Translations under genes and position numbers: made by a program | The notes under the pieces: model-generated | Databases searched by the model: none | The model's input: the letters and a program-made list of their open reading frames with translations, nothing else | Told to the model about the DNA's origin: nothing | In this document: one piece after another, positions 1-7,908 of the stretch | Position numbering within the stretch: position 1 is the stretch's first letter | Layout of the letters: every line of letters starts with the position of its first letter | NCBI RefSeq assembly: GCF_010548375.1 | Contig: NZ_JAAGLY010000007.1 | Coordinates: forward strand, 372,001-436,000 | DNA: 64,000 nt | Direction: 5' to 3' | From: Streptomyces sp. SID13726 | GTDB lineage: Bacteria > Actinomycetota > Actinomycetes > Streptomycetales > Streptomycetaceae

Positions 1-644
1 CGCTCGCGGCCCGCGACCGCACCGGCGAGGGCCAGGTCGTCGACATGGCGATCATCGAACCGATCCTGACGGTCCTCGGCCCCCAGCCGACCTGGTACGA
101 CCAGCTCGGCCACGTCCAGGAGCGCACCGGCAACCGCTCCGCCAACAACGCCCCGCGCAACACCTACCGCACGGCGGACGGCAGTTGGGTCGCCGTCTCC
201 ACCTCGGCCCAGTCGATCGCGGAACGCGTGATGCGCCTGGTCGGCCGCCCGGAGCTGATCGACGAACCGTGGTTCGCGTCGGGCGCGCAGCGAGCGGAAC
301 ACGCGGACGTCCTCGACGCGGCGGTCGGCTCCTGGATCGCCGAACGCCCCCGCGACGAGGTCCTCGCGGCCTTCGAGAAGGCGGAGGCCGCGGTCGCCCC
401 CATCCAGGACATCCGCGAGGTGATGACCGACCCGCAGTACCGGGCCCTCGACACCGTCACCACGGTCGACGACCCCGAACTCGGCCCCCTGCGCATGCAG
501 AACGTCCTCTTCCGCCTCTCCGCCACCCCCGGCGCGATCCGCTGGGCAGGCCGCCCGCACGGCGCCGACACGAACGAGATCCTGACCGAACTGGGCCTGA
601 CGGAAGCCGACCTGACGGCCCTGCGCACGGAGGGCGCCCTGTGA
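1..644 (+). CDS. CoA transferase, CaiB/BaiF family (3' part)
   Basis: This is the C-terminal part of a family III CoA transferase, which moves CoA between carboxylic acids in the cytoplasm. The reading frame is open from the left edge (first full codon at 3), so the start and the N-terminal half lie outside the window. About 213 codons are visible, against roughly 380-400 residues for the family. The visible part begins near the segment GQVVDMAIIEP, typical of the conserved region following the catalytic aspartate, and ends with the usual small C-terminal domain. The stop (642-644) overlaps a GTG at 641 that opens a duplicated mini-frame. The downstream CoA-ester lyase suggests a shared acyl-CoA catabolic operon; the substrate is not predictable. 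Confidence 0.85.
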   Translation, partial: LAARDRTGEGQVVDMAIIEPILTVLGPQPTWYDQLGHVQERTGNRSANNAPRNTYRTADGSWVAVSTSAQSIAERVMRLVGRPELIDEPWFASGAQRAEHADVLDAAVGSWIAERPRDEVLAAFEKAEAAVAPIQDIREVMTDPQYRALDTVTTVDDPELGPLRMQNVLFRLSATPGAIRWAGRPHGADTNEILTELGLTEADLTALRTEGAL

Positions 645-784
645 GCCCCCACCCCCTCACCTGGCTCTACGCCCCCGGCGCCCCCCTCACCGAACCGGAC
701 CTGACCAAAACCAAGTTGACCGCCCCACGCACGAAGGACGCCCCGTGAGCCCACACCCCCTCACCTGGCTCTACGCCCCCGGCG
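581..784 (+). repeat. Imperfect tandem duplication, two copies offset by 104 bp
   Basis: Copy 1 (about 581-680) and copy 2 (about 685-784) align without gaps at an offset of 104 bp. The best-conserved part is the start region of the lyase gene, where 641-680 and 745-784 differ at one base in 40. The left part, covering the end of the transferase gene, has diverged more (TELGLTEADLTALRTEGAL against TEPDLTKTKLTAPRTKDAP). Both copies keep the GTGA stop/start overlap. Confidence 0.85.
641..748 (+). CDS. 35-codon coupling frame created by duplication
   Basis: A GTG at 641 overlaps the stop of the CoA transferase, and the frame ends at TGA 746-748, which overlaps the GTG start of the lyase. It would encode 35 residues. 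The first 13 (MSPHPLTWLYAPG) are identical to the start of the lyase protein, and the rest resembles the end of the transferase. It is therefore a product of the local duplication rather than an independent gene. It may be translated simply because it keeps the GTGA overlaps at both ends, which would pass ribosomes on to the lyase start. No function is claimed for the peptide. Confidence 0.4.
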   Translation: MSPHPLTWLYAPGAPLTEPDLTKTKLTAPRTKDAP

Positions 785-1578
785 ACCGCCCGCACGTGGT
801 GGACAAGGCGCTCGTGTCCGGCGCCGACGTCGTGGTGATCGACCTGGAGGACGCGGTGGCCCCCGACCGGAAGGCCTACGCCCGCGAGGCCACCGCCGAG
901 CGCCTCACCGAGCCCCAGCCGGTCCCGGTCCACGTCAGGGTGAACGCCCTCGACGGCCCCCTCGCCCAAGCCGACCTGACCGCGATGGCCCCCCTGCCCG
1001 GAGTCTCCGGCCTGCGTCTGCCCAAGGTCATCTCGCCCGCCCAGATCACCCGCGTCGCGGAGACGGCGGCCCCGGCGGAAGGCGGCGCCCCGCCCCTGTA
1101 CGCCCTCCTGGAAACGGCCCTCGGCATCGAGCGCGCCTACGAGATCGCCACCGCCCACCCCGCCCTGCGAGGCATCGCCCTCGGCGAGGCGGACCTACGA
1201 GCCGACCTGGGCGTACGACACGACACCGGCCTGGACTGGTCCCGCGCCCGGGTCGTCGCCGCCGCCCGGGCCGCGGCCCTGCCTCCCCCACCGCAGTCGG
1301 TCCACCCGGACACCCGCGACCTGGACGGCCTGAAGGCCGGCTGCGCCCACGGCCGCGCCCTGGGCTTCCTGGGCCGAGCCGCCATCCACCCCCGCCAACT
1401 CCCGGTGATCGAGAGCGCGTACCGCCCCACGGAGGAGGAGATCGAACAGGCGGAGACCGTCATCAAGGCAGCCACGACGAACGAAGGCGCCCAGGCACTG
1501 GAGAACGGCACCTTCATCGACGCGGCCGTCGTGGCGGCAGCCCGCAGAACCCTCTCCCTGGCCGGCACCCCTCGCTGA
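745..1578 (+). CDS. HpcH/HpaI aldolase/citrate lyase family CoA-ester lyase
   Basis: The 277-residue protein belongs to the CitE-like CoA-ester lyase family, TIM-barrel enzymes that cleave or form 3-hydroxyacyl-CoA type substrates such as malyl- or citramalyl-CoA with Mg2+. Visible family features are the N-terminal segment ending in APGDRP, the IDLEDAV metal-site strand near residue 30, and ALGEADLRADLG and AIHPRQ further on. The GTG at 745 is chosen because it begins the conserved N-terminus. It overlaps the stop of a short duplicated frame. Together with the upstream CoA transferase it probably serves carboxylic acid degradation. The exact substrate is unknown. Confidence 0.85.
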   Translation: MSPHPLTWLYAPGDRPHVVDKALVSGADVVVIDLEDAVAPDRKAYAREATAERLTEPQPVPVHVRVNALDGPLAQADLTAMAPLPGVSGLRLPKVISPAQITRVAETAAPAEGGAPPLYALLETALGIERAYEIATAHPALRGIALGEADLRADLGVRHDTGLDWSRARVVAAARAAALPPPPQSVHPDTRDLDGLKAGCAHGRALGFLGRAAIHPRQLPVIESAYRPTEEEIEQAETVIKAATTNEGAQALENGTFIDAAVVAAARRTLSLAGTPR

Positions 1579-1588
1579 GCTGACACGA

Positions 1589-1623
1589 CGAAGGGCGCCC
1601 CGGAGATCCCGGGGCGCCCTTCG
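1589..1623. terminator. Bidirectional hairpin terminator
   Basis: A perfect 15-bp stem (1589-1603 with 1609-1623) and a 5-base loop lie between the converging lyase and lgt genes. Its position between two stop codons fits a terminator serving both strands. Confidence 0.8.
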
Positions 1624-1641
1624 TCCACGTACAGCCGGCCG

Positions 1642-2622
1642 TCAGGTCTTCTTCGCGGACTCGGCCTCGTCCTTGGTCTCGTCCTTGGCCTCGGCCTTCA
1701 CCGCGTCGGAGTCCGAGTCGGTGTCAGCGCCGGTGTCGGAGTCAGCGTCGGCGTCGGACTGGGAGTCGGCCTTTCCGCCGTCCTCACCGTCCTCACCGTC
1801 ACCGTCGGCCCCCGGCTCCACGACCTCTTCCCGCCCGGGCCGCTTCTTCGCCGACACCACCATGTAGACGACGGCGAGCAGGAACACGAGCAGCGCGGTC
1901 CAGTTGTTGAGCCGCAGGCCGAGGATGTGGTGGGCGTCGTCGACGCGGAGGTACTCGATCCAGAAGCGGCCTACGCAGTACGACGCGACGTACAGCGCGA
2001 ACGCCCGGCCGTGGCCCAGCTTGAAGCGCCGGTCGGCCCAGATGACCAGGAACGCGACACCGACGCACCACAGCGACTCGTACAGGAACGTCGGGTGGTA
2101 GTACCCCGGCACCCGCCCGTCCGTGGAGGACGTGATGTGCAGGGCCCACGGGAGATCCGTCTCGCGCCCGTACAGCTCCTGGTTGAACCAGTTGCCCCAG
2201 CGGCCGATCGCCTGCGCGAGGGCGATACCGGGTGCGATGGCGTCGGCGTAGGCGGGCAGCGGGATGCCCCGGCGGCGGCAGCCGATCCACGCGCCGACCG
2301 CGCCGAGCGCGATCGCGCCCCAGATGCCGAGGCCGCCCTCCCAGACCTTGAAGGCGTCCACCCAGTCACGGCCCTCGCTGAAGTACAGCTCGTAGTCCGT
2401 GATCACGTGGTAGAGGCGACCGCCGAGCAGACCGAACGGCACGGCCCAGACCGCGATGTCGGCCACCGTGCCGGCCCGCCCGCCACGGGCGATCCAGCGC
2501 TTGTTGCCGAGCCAGACGGCTACGAAGACGCCGATGATGATGCAGAACGCGTAGCCACGCAGCGGGATGGGACCGAGGTGGATCACCCCGCGCGACGGAC
2601 TGGGAATGTAGGCAATTTCCAT
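1642..2622 (-). CDS. lgt: Prolipoprotein diacylglyceryl transferase
   Basis: Lgt is the membrane enzyme that moves diacylglycerol from phosphatidylglycerol to the lipobox cysteine of prolipoproteins, the first step of lipoprotein maturation. The protein has several membrane segments and the family signature GRWGNWFNQELYG at about residues 140-152. I start it at the ATG at 2622 (MEIAYIPSPSRG, the usual beginning) rather than 36 bases further upstream, giving 326 residues. After the last membrane helix there is a long hydrophilic tail of about 60 residues rich in Asp, Ser, Glu and Lys, including alternating D-S and D-A units, which is likely disordered and cytoplasmic. It lies downstream of trpA and a DsbA-like gene. 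The partner enzyme lspA is at 40945-41520. Confidence 0.95.
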   Translation of the reverse strand: MEIAYIPSPSRGVIHLGPIPLRGYAFCIIIGVFVAVWLGNKRWIARGGRAGTVADIAVWAVPFGLLGGRLYHVITDYELYFSEGRDWVDAFKVWEGGLGIWGAIALGAVGAWIGCRRRGIPLPAYADAIAPGIALAQAIGRWGNWFNQELYGRETDLPWALHITSSTDGRVPGYYHPTFLYESLWCVGVAFLVIWADRRFKLGHGRAFALYVASYCVGRFWIEYLRVDDAHHILGLRLNNWTALLVFLLAVVYMVVSAKKRPGREEVVEPGADGDGEDGEDGGKADSQSDADADSDTGADTDSDSDAVKAEAKDETKDEAESAKKT

Positions 2623-2725
2623 GGCAGGGTCGACGCTACCCTGCCGGGCCGGGCCCACGGCAGGCGGCCCGGCAACGGGTCCATAACAGGCGGGTGTGAA
2701 TGCCGGCCCGCCGCCTTACCGGCTG

Positions 2726-3505
2726 TCACCCCTTGTTGGCGGCCTCCACCTGCTGCTTCAGCTTCGCCGGGGTCATCGTCTGGTCCTGGTAGATGTTCGC
2801 GCCGTCGAGCAGGACGGTCGGGGTGCCCGAGAACCCGCCGTTACGGAAGGCCGCCGCGGACTTGTCGACCCAGGTGTTGTGGGTGCCCTTCTCGACACAG
2901 GTGCGGAAGGTGGCCGTGTCGAGTCCGTCGACCTTCTTCGCCAGTTCGAGGAGCTTGCTGGTCTCGGCGTAGGCGTCGTCGGTTTCGTCGGGCTGGTTCT
3001 CGTAGAGCACGTCGTGGTACCCCGTGAACTTCCCGGCGTCCTGGGCGCAGGCCGCGGCGTTGGCCGCGTTGCGGGAGCCGGTGCCGCGCATGTTGCCGTC
3101 GATGATCGTGGCCAGGTGGTACTCGACCTTGAGCTTGCCGGACTCGGTGAGCTCGTGGATCGTCGGCCGGTACGCCGCCTCGAAGGCCTTGCAGGCCGGG
3201 CAGCGGAAGTCCTCCCAGACGACGAGCGTGGACTTGGCGCTCTCCTTGCCGACCGGGATGGCGAGGCTGTCCTGGCCGTTGGCCCCCGAGGGCGCCACGA
3301 CCGGGCCCGAGGCCTCGCTGTCCTTGTCGCCCTTGCCGGAGTTCGCCACGACGACGCCGATCACCGCCGCGAGCCCCAGCACGCAGACGACACTCGCGCC
3401 CACGATCAGCACTCGGCGCCGCTTCTCAGCGGACTTCTGCTTCTCGCGCTCCTCCGCCAGCCGCTCGCGGGCGGTGCGCTTTCCCTCACGGTTCTTCTCG
3501 CTCAC
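2726..3505 (-). CDS. Membrane-anchored DsbA-like thioredoxin-fold protein
   Basis: The 259-residue protein has a charged cytoplasmic N-terminus of about 30 residues, one membrane helix (about 31-54) and an extracytoplasmic thioredoxin-fold domain with the active-site pair CPAC (Cys102, Cys105). The cis-proline region FSGTPTV is present near the C-terminus. Such DsbA-family proteins oxidise or isomerise disulfides in exported proteins. The GTG at 3505 is chosen because the sequence from there (SEKNREGKRTARERLAEE) is the usual Streptomyces beginning; an open frame continues upstream to 3628. It sits between trpA and lgt, so it may be co-transcribed with either. A paralogue is at 32475-33290. 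Confidence 0.9.
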   Translation of the reverse strand: MSEKNREGKRTARERLAEEREKQKSAEKRRRVLIVGASVVCVLGLAAVIGVVVANSGKGDKDSEASGPVVAPSGANGQDSLAIPVGKESAKSTLVVWEDFRCPACKAFEAAYRPTIHELTESGKLKVEYHLATIIDGNMRGTGSRNAANAAACAQDAGKFTGYHDVLYENQPDETDDAYAETSKLLELAKKVDGLDTATFRTCVEKGTHNTWVDKSAAAFRNGGFSGTPTVLLDGANIYQDQTMTPAKLKQQVEAANKG

Positions 3506-3608
3506 ACCCGCAGAACGAACCGGGGAGGCGCACCGCGCCTCCCCGGCCTCAGGTCCACCCGTTCGAGTGACCGAATTCTCCGTTGTGCCATGACAGGCGC
3601 CCGGGGAA

Positions 3609-4433
3609 CTACGCCTGTCGGCGCACACCCTTCGCCAGCTCGCCCGCGAGTTCGCGGACGGCCTCGACGCCGGCCTTGTCGTCCGGCGCGTCCAGCATCC
3701 GCTTGACGAAGGCCGAGCCGACGATCACCCCGTCGGCGAAGCCGGCCACCTCGGCGGCCTGCCCGGCGTTGGAGACGCCGAGCCCGACACAGACGGGCAG
3801 GTCCGTACCGGCACCGGCGGCCCGGGTCCGCTCGACGAGGTCCTGGGCCTGCGCCCCGACCGACTCGCGCGTGCCCGTGACGCCCATCAGCGAGGCGGCG
3901 TACACGAACCCGCTGCCCGCCGCGGTGATCTCGGCGAGCCGCCCGTCCTTGCTGCTGGGCGCCACGACGAAGACGGTGGCGAGACCGTGCTTCTGAGCGT
4001 GCTCCCTCCACAGCGCCGACTCCTGCACGGGCAGGTCGGGCAGGATGCACCCGGCGCCCCCCGCCTCCGCGAGCTCCGCGGTGAACCGCTCGACGCCGTA
4101 GCGGTCGATGGGGTTCCAGTAGGTCATCACGAGCACCGGCTTCCCGGTGGCCGCGTGGGTCTCCTTCACCGTCCGCATGACGTCGGCGATCTTGACGCCG
4201 CCGCGCAGGGCGATGTCGTCGGCGGTCTGGATGACGGGACCGTCGAGGACGGGGTCGCTGTGCGGCAGACCCACCTCGACGACGTCCGCACCGCCGTCGA
4301 AGGCGGCCTTGATCGCCTCGATGCCGCCGTCCACGGTCGGGAACCCGGCCGGGAGGTAGGCGATGAGCGCGGACCGGCCCTCCGCCTTGGCGGCGGCCAG
4401 GGTGTCGCTCAACAGCTGGATGTTCCCGCTCAC
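3609..4433 (-). CDS. trpA: Tryptophan synthase alpha chain
   Basis: TrpA cleaves indole-3-glycerol phosphate to indole and glyceraldehyde 3-phosphate and passes the indole to TrpB. The 274-residue TIM barrel shows the catalytic acids Glu53 (in VVEVGLP) and Asp64 (in DPVLDGP), and the phosphate-binding GLGVSN segment near the C-terminus. The GTG start at 4433 overlaps the trpB stop (GTGA, 4430-4433), so the two are translationally coupled, as expected for a complex with equal subunits. Confidence 0.97.
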   Translation of the reverse strand: MSGNIQLLSDTLAAAKAEGRSALIAYLPAGFPTVDGGIEAIKAAFDGGADVVEVGLPHSDPVLDGPVIQTADDIALRGGVKIADVMRTVKETHAATGKPVLVMTYWNPIDRYGVERFTAELAEAGGAGCILPDLPVQESALWREHAQKHGLATVFVVAPSSKDGRLAEITAAGSGFVYAASLMGVTGTRESVGAQAQDLVERTRAAGAGTDLPVCVGLGVSNAGQAAEVAGFADGVIVGSAFVKRMLDAPDDKAGVEAVRELAGELAKGVRRQA

Positions 4434-5716
4434 TTGGCGTCCCCCTCGATCTCCGCGCCGGTACCGGCCTCGTCCGCCGCGACGGCCGCGTCGGTGTCGT
4501 AGAGCCCGAAGTAGCGGGCGGCCGTGTCCATGTCCTTGTCGCCGCGCCCGGACAGGTTGACGACGATCAGCCCGTCCTTGCCCAGCTCCTTGCCGACCTC
4601 CAGCGCACCGGCCAGCGCGTGGGCGCTCTCGATGGCCGGGATGATGCCCTCGGTGCGGGACAGCAGGCGCAGGGCCTGCATGGCCGCGTCGTCGGTGACC
4701 GCGCGGTACTCGCCGCGGCCGGAGTCCTTGAGGTAGGAGTGCTCGGGGCCGATGCCCGGGTAGTCCAGACCGGCCGAGATGGAGTACGGCTCGGTGATCT
4801 GGCCCTCCTCGTCCTGGAGGACGTAGGAGCGGGAGCCGTGCAGGATGCCGGGCTCGCCCGCGGTCAGGGTCGCCGCGTGCTCGCCGGTCTCCACACCGTG
4901 CCCGGCGGGCTCGCAGCCGATGAGGCGTACGTCCGTGTCGGGGATGAAGGCGTGGAAGAGGCCGATGGCGTTGGAGCCGCCGCCGACGCAGGCGACGGCC
5001 GCGTCGGGGAGCCGGCCGGCCCGCTCCAGGAGCTGGCGGCGGGCCTCGACGCCGATCACGCGGTGGAAGTCGCGGACCATGGCCGGGAAGGGGTGCGGGC
5101 CGGCGACCGTGCCGAAGAGGTAGTGCGTGCGGTCGACGTTGGCGACCCAGTCGCGGAACGCCTCGTTGATCGCGTCCTTCAGCGTGCGGCTGCCGGACTT
5201 CACGGCGATGACCTCGGCGCCGAGCATGCGCATCCGGGCCACGTTGAGGGCCTGGCGCTGGGTGTCGATCTCGCCCATGTAGATCGTGCAGTCGAGGCCG
5301 AACAGCGCGCAGGCGGTGGCGGTCGCGACACCGTGCTGACCGGCGCCGGTCTCGGCGATCACCCGGGTCTTGCCCATGCGCTTGGTGAGCAGGGCCTGGC
5401 CGAGAACGTTGTTGATCTTGTGGGAGCCGGTGTGGTTGAGGTCCTCCCGCTTCAGGAAGATCCTCGCGCCACCGGCGTGTTCGGCGAACCTCGGCACCTC
5501 GGTGAGGGAGCTGGGGCGGCCGGTGTAGTGGACCAGCAGGTCGTCGAGTTCGCGGGCGAACTCGGGGTCGTGCTTGGCCTTGTCGTACTCGACGGCGACC
5601 TCGTCTACGGCGGCCACGAGGGCCTCCGGGATGAACTTGCCGCCGTAGTCGCCGAAGTAGCCTTCGGGGCTTGGGACTTGACCCTCGGGGTCGGGGATGA
5701 AGAACTGGCTGGGCAT
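4430..5716 (-). CDS. trpB: Tryptophan synthase beta chain
   Basis: TrpB is the pyridoxal phosphate subunit that joins indole and serine to give tryptophan. The 428-residue protein has the cofactor lysine Lys100 in HTGSHKINN and the phosphate-binding loop CVGGGSNAIG. The ATG at 5716 starts the typical sequence MPSQFFIPDPEGQ. It follows the short trpM gene after about 60 bases and overlaps trpA by four bases. Confidence 0.98.
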   Translation of the reverse strand: MPSQFFIPDPEGQVPSPEGYFGDYGGKFIPEALVAAVDEVAVEYDKAKHDPEFARELDDLLVHYTGRPSSLTEVPRFAEHAGGARIFLKREDLNHTGSHKINNVLGQALLTKRMGKTRVIAETGAGQHGVATATACALFGLDCTIYMGEIDTQRQALNVARMRMLGAEVIAVKSGSRTLKDAINEAFRDWVANVDRTHYLFGTVAGPHPFPAMVRDFHRVIGVEARRQLLERAGRLPDAAVACVGGGSNAIGLFHAFIPDTDVRLIGCEPAGHGVETGEHAATLTAGEPGILHGSRSYVLQDEEGQITEPYSISAGLDYPGIGPEHSYLKDSGRGEYRAVTDDAAMQALRLLSRTEGIIPAIESAHALAGALEVGKELGKDGLIVVNLSGRGDKDMDTAARYFGLYDTDAAVAADEAGTGAEIEGDAK

Positions 5717-5775
5717 GCGGAAACCTCACGGTGAGTGCGTGGAAAGAACACTGATCGCCGTGGGGGCACAGGGGG

Positions 5776-5988
5776 TCAGACGGCCTCAGGTCGTCCGTGG
5801 CTGGTCGCGCAGTTCCCCGCGCCCCTGAAAACCCGCCATCGCTGCCCGTTCACCTGTCCGGGTTCGTCTCCGATGACATACCGAACCCGACGGCCATGCA
5901 CCCTGCGTGCGGGCGCGCGGCAACCACGGGGGCGGCAGCCGCGCGCGAGGCGGGCGTACCTGTCCGTGGTTGTCGTCGTGAGGTTCAT
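5776..5988 (-). CDS. trpM: TrpM/TrpX-like small protein
   Basis: A 70-residue, very basic protein lies between trpC and trpB. Its position and the core sequence RRVHGRRVRYVIGDEPGQVN match the small protein called TrpM (also TrpX) in S. coelicolor, reported to modulate tryptophan synthesis and development. The ATG at 5988 gives the run MNLTTTTTDRY; no strong ribosome site precedes it, so the start is uncertain. Residues 54-70 (5776-5829) are encoded by a dispersed Streptomyces intergenic repeat, so the C-terminus may be a recent extension or replacement. No catalytic motif is visible. Confidence 0.65.
   Translation of the reverse strand: MNLTTTTTDRYARLARGCRPRGCRAPARRVHGRRVRYVIGDEPGQVNGQRWRVFRGAGNCATSHGRPEAV
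5791..5829 (-). repeat. Dispersed Streptomyces repeat fragment in the trpM 3' end
   Basis: Read on the minus strand, the segment runs TTCAGGGGCGCGGGGAACTG then GCGCGACCAGCCACGGACGA. I recognise this as a short element found at many intergenic sites in Streptomyces genomes. Its first part (GGGGCGCGGGG) is shared with the two 66-bp copies at 7827 and 36852. Here it is read as protein at the end of trpM. Confidence 0.65.
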
Positions 5989-6009
5989 CGGGGCAAGCCT
6001 AGCGGGAGA

Positions 6010-6819
6010 TCAGCCGCGGCCGTGCCGGAGAGCGGGATGCTCGCCCGCCGCCACCAGGTCGGCGACCGCCGTCTTCGGGTCCTTGCCCGTGACCAGGGAC
6101 TCGCCGACCAGGACCGCGTCGGCGCCGGCGTTGGCGTAGGCGATGAGGTCGTGGGGGCCGCGGACGCCGGACTCGGCGACCTTGACCAGGCCGGCCGGGA
6201 TCTCGGGGGCGACGCGCTCGAAGGTGCCGCGGTCGACCTCAAGGGTCTTGAGGTTACGCGCGTTGACGCCGATGATCTTCGCGCCGGCGTCCACCGCGCG
6301 CTCGACCTCGTCCTCGTCGTGGACCTCGACGATCGGGGTGAGCCCGATGGACTCGGCACGCTCGATCAGGGACTCCAGGGCGGGCTGCTCCAGGGCCGCG
6401 ACGATGAGCAGCGCGAGGTCGGCGCCGTAGGCCCGGGCCTCCCAGAGCTGGTACGACGTGACGATGAAGTCCTTGCGCAGGACCGGGATGTCCACGCGCG
6501 CGCGGACGGCCTCCAGGTCGGCCAGCGAGCCGCCGAAGCGGCGCTGTTCGGTGAGGACGGAGATGACGGCCGCGCCGCCCGCCTCGTAGTCCGCGGCCAG
6601 GCCCGCCGGGTCGGCGATGGCGGCCAGCGCGCCCTTGGAGGGGCTGGAGCGCTTGACCTCGCAGATGACCTTGACGCCGTCGCCGCGGAGGGCGGCCACG
6701 CCGTCCTTGGCCGCGGGAGCCTTCGCCGCGCGCTCCTTGAGCTCGTCGAGGCTGACGCGCGCCTGCCGCTCCGCGAGGTCGGCACGGACTCCGTCGATGA
6801 TCTCGTCGAGCACACTCAC
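6010..6819 (-). CDS. trpC: Indole-3-glycerol phosphate synthase
   Basis: TrpC closes the indole ring: it converts carboxyphenylaminodeoxyribulose phosphate to indole-3-glycerol phosphate, the substrate of TrpA. The 269-residue TIM barrel has the signature CEVKRSSPSKG (residues 53-63) and the phosphate-binding GESLV segment near the C-terminus. The GTG at 6819 is chosen because a strong GGAAGGGGG ribosome site precedes it and the sequence SVLDEIIDGVRADL is the usual beginning. It is the first gene of trpC-trpM-trpB-trpA; 138 bases separate it from the DUF2752 gene, enough for a promoter. Confidence 0.97.
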   Translation of the reverse strand: MSVLDEIIDGVRADLAERQARVSLDELKERAAKAPAAKDGVAALRGDGVKVICEVKRSSPSKGALAAIADPAGLAADYEAGGAAVISVLTEQRRFGGSLADLEAVRARVDIPVLRKDFIVTSYQLWEARAYGADLALLIVAALEQPALESLIERAESIGLTPIVEVHDEDEVERAVDAGAKIIGVNARNLKTLEVDRGTFERVAPEIPAGLVKVAESGVRGPHDLIAYANAGADAVLVGESLVTGKDPKTAVADLVAAGEHPALRHGRG

Positions 6820-6957
6820 GCGAGCGGCCCCCTTCCAGACGGTTGACAGTTCCAGCGACCGGTGAAAACAGGTGGTCACTGCGATGGTATCCGCAGGAGG
6901 GCGTAGCCCTCGCATCCGGTTGACGCCGGTCCCACTACCTGGACGTTCACCAGTTGA

Positions 6958-7398
6958 TCAAGGATGAAGCCAGCCACCGAACGGCAGGTTCCGGACAACC
7001 GTGAAGACCAGCAGCAATGTCCCCGCCGTCCACAGGTGCACCGGTCCGAGACCCAGGTTCAGCGGCCGTCCCCGCGCCGCACGGACCACCCAGACGGTCC
7101 ACAGCACGGCGAAGCCCAGATAGCCCACAACGGCCATCGCGTTGTCCTGGAGGGCGCCCAGGAAGTCGCCGTGGATGAACGCGTGCGCACTGCGCAGACC
7201 GCCGCAGCCGGGGCAGTAGAGGCCGGTGAGCAGGTAGAGCGGGCAGACGGGGTAGTGGCCCGGCTGGTTGGGGTCCACGGTCCCCACGTACGCGAAGGCC
7301 CCGGCGACGACCGCGAGGATCCCGCCCGGGACGGCCAGGCGTCCCAGCGGGCCGGTCCGGGACGTCGCTCGCTCACTGTCGGCGTTCACGTCTGGCAT
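6958..7398 (-). CDS. DUF2752 membrane protein
   Basis: The 146-residue protein has about three membrane helices and the DUF2752 motif: Cys52, then CPGCGGLRS with Cys62 and Cys65 at the end of a helix, followed by HAFIHGDFLGAL. The ATG at 7398 has a GGGGGA ribosome site. Its role is unknown. It belongs to a set of three small membrane genes between trpE and trpC that travels with the tryptophan genes in Streptomyces. The clustered cysteines could bind metal or form a disulfide, but nothing here decides that. Confidence 0.85.
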   Translation of the reverse strand: MPDVNADSERATSRTGPLGRLAVPGGILAVVAGAFAYVGTVDPNQPGHYPVCPLYLLTGLYCPGCGGLRSAHAFIHGDFLGALQDNAMAVVGYLGFAVLWTVWVVRAARGRPLNLGLGPVHLWTAGTLLLVFTVVRNLPFGGWLHP

Positions 7399-7481
7399 TC
7401 TCCCCCGCCCTTCCGTCGAACGCGTGAGGGGCGGCTCCGGCGATTTCACCGGGCCGCCCCTCCACGAGGTTCGTCCGCGTG

Positions 7482-7730
7482 TCAGCTCTTGGCTTCCGCC
7501 CGCTCGGGCTGCGAGGTGACGAGCGGCTTGTGGGCGTCCTTGGGCATGCCCATCCCCATCGCGCTCATGATCCAGCCGACGACACCGCCGACGACCACGA
7601 TCGCCATACCGGCCCAGAAGCCCGCCGGCTGCGCCATCACCATGAAGGCGCCCGCGACACAGAACCCGATGAAGGCGATAGTGACACCGGTCCAGGCGGC
7701 CGGGGTGTGACCGTGGCTGCTGCCCGCCAT
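7482..7730 (-). CDS. HGxxPAAW-motif small membrane protein
   Basis: The 82-residue protein begins MAGSSHGHTPAAW, the motif that names this actinobacterial family. It has two membrane helices (about 14-34 and 37-58) and a polar C-terminal tail. The ATG at 7730 follows an AGGAG-type site. The family has no known function. In this cluster it sits between two other tryptophan-associated membrane genes, which hints at a shared role, perhaps in transport or in membrane sensing of tryptophan supply; that is inference from position only. Confidence 0.8.
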   Translation of the reverse strand: MAGSSHGHTPAAWTGVTIAFIGFCVAGAFMVMAQPAGFWAGMAIVVVGGVVGWIMSAMGMGMPKDAHKPLVTSQPERAEAKS

Positions 7731-7826
7731 TGCTTGCTCCTAGGTGCTGAAGTACGTGATGTCCGCGCCCATTGTTCCGTACGCGGGGTCGCAATGTATT
7801 CGGGGGTCACCTGGACGCGCCCTTCA

Positions 7827-7892
7827 GGGGCGCGGGGCCGTATCGATGTGCGGCTACCGCCGCTCGGGCGCGACAAGCCCCCACCGCCCCGC
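7827..7892 (+). repeat. 66-bp dispersed repeat, copy 1
   Basis: This copy differs from the one at 36852-36917 at 3 of 66 positions. It begins GGGGCGCGGGGCCGTATCGA and ends ACCGCCCCGC. It lies between two minus-strand membrane genes and is a type of element seen between genes across Streptomyces genomes. Its only long open frames look incidental. Confidence 0.75.
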
Positions 7893-7908
7893 GGCCGGAA
7901 CTCGACCG

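Noticed and set aside
6897..6911. Small hairpin (GAGGGC/GCCCTC) between the DUF2752 gene and trpC
   Set aside because: The stem is only six bases with no U run, and no Trp-rich leader peptide is visible, so I do not call it an attenuator.
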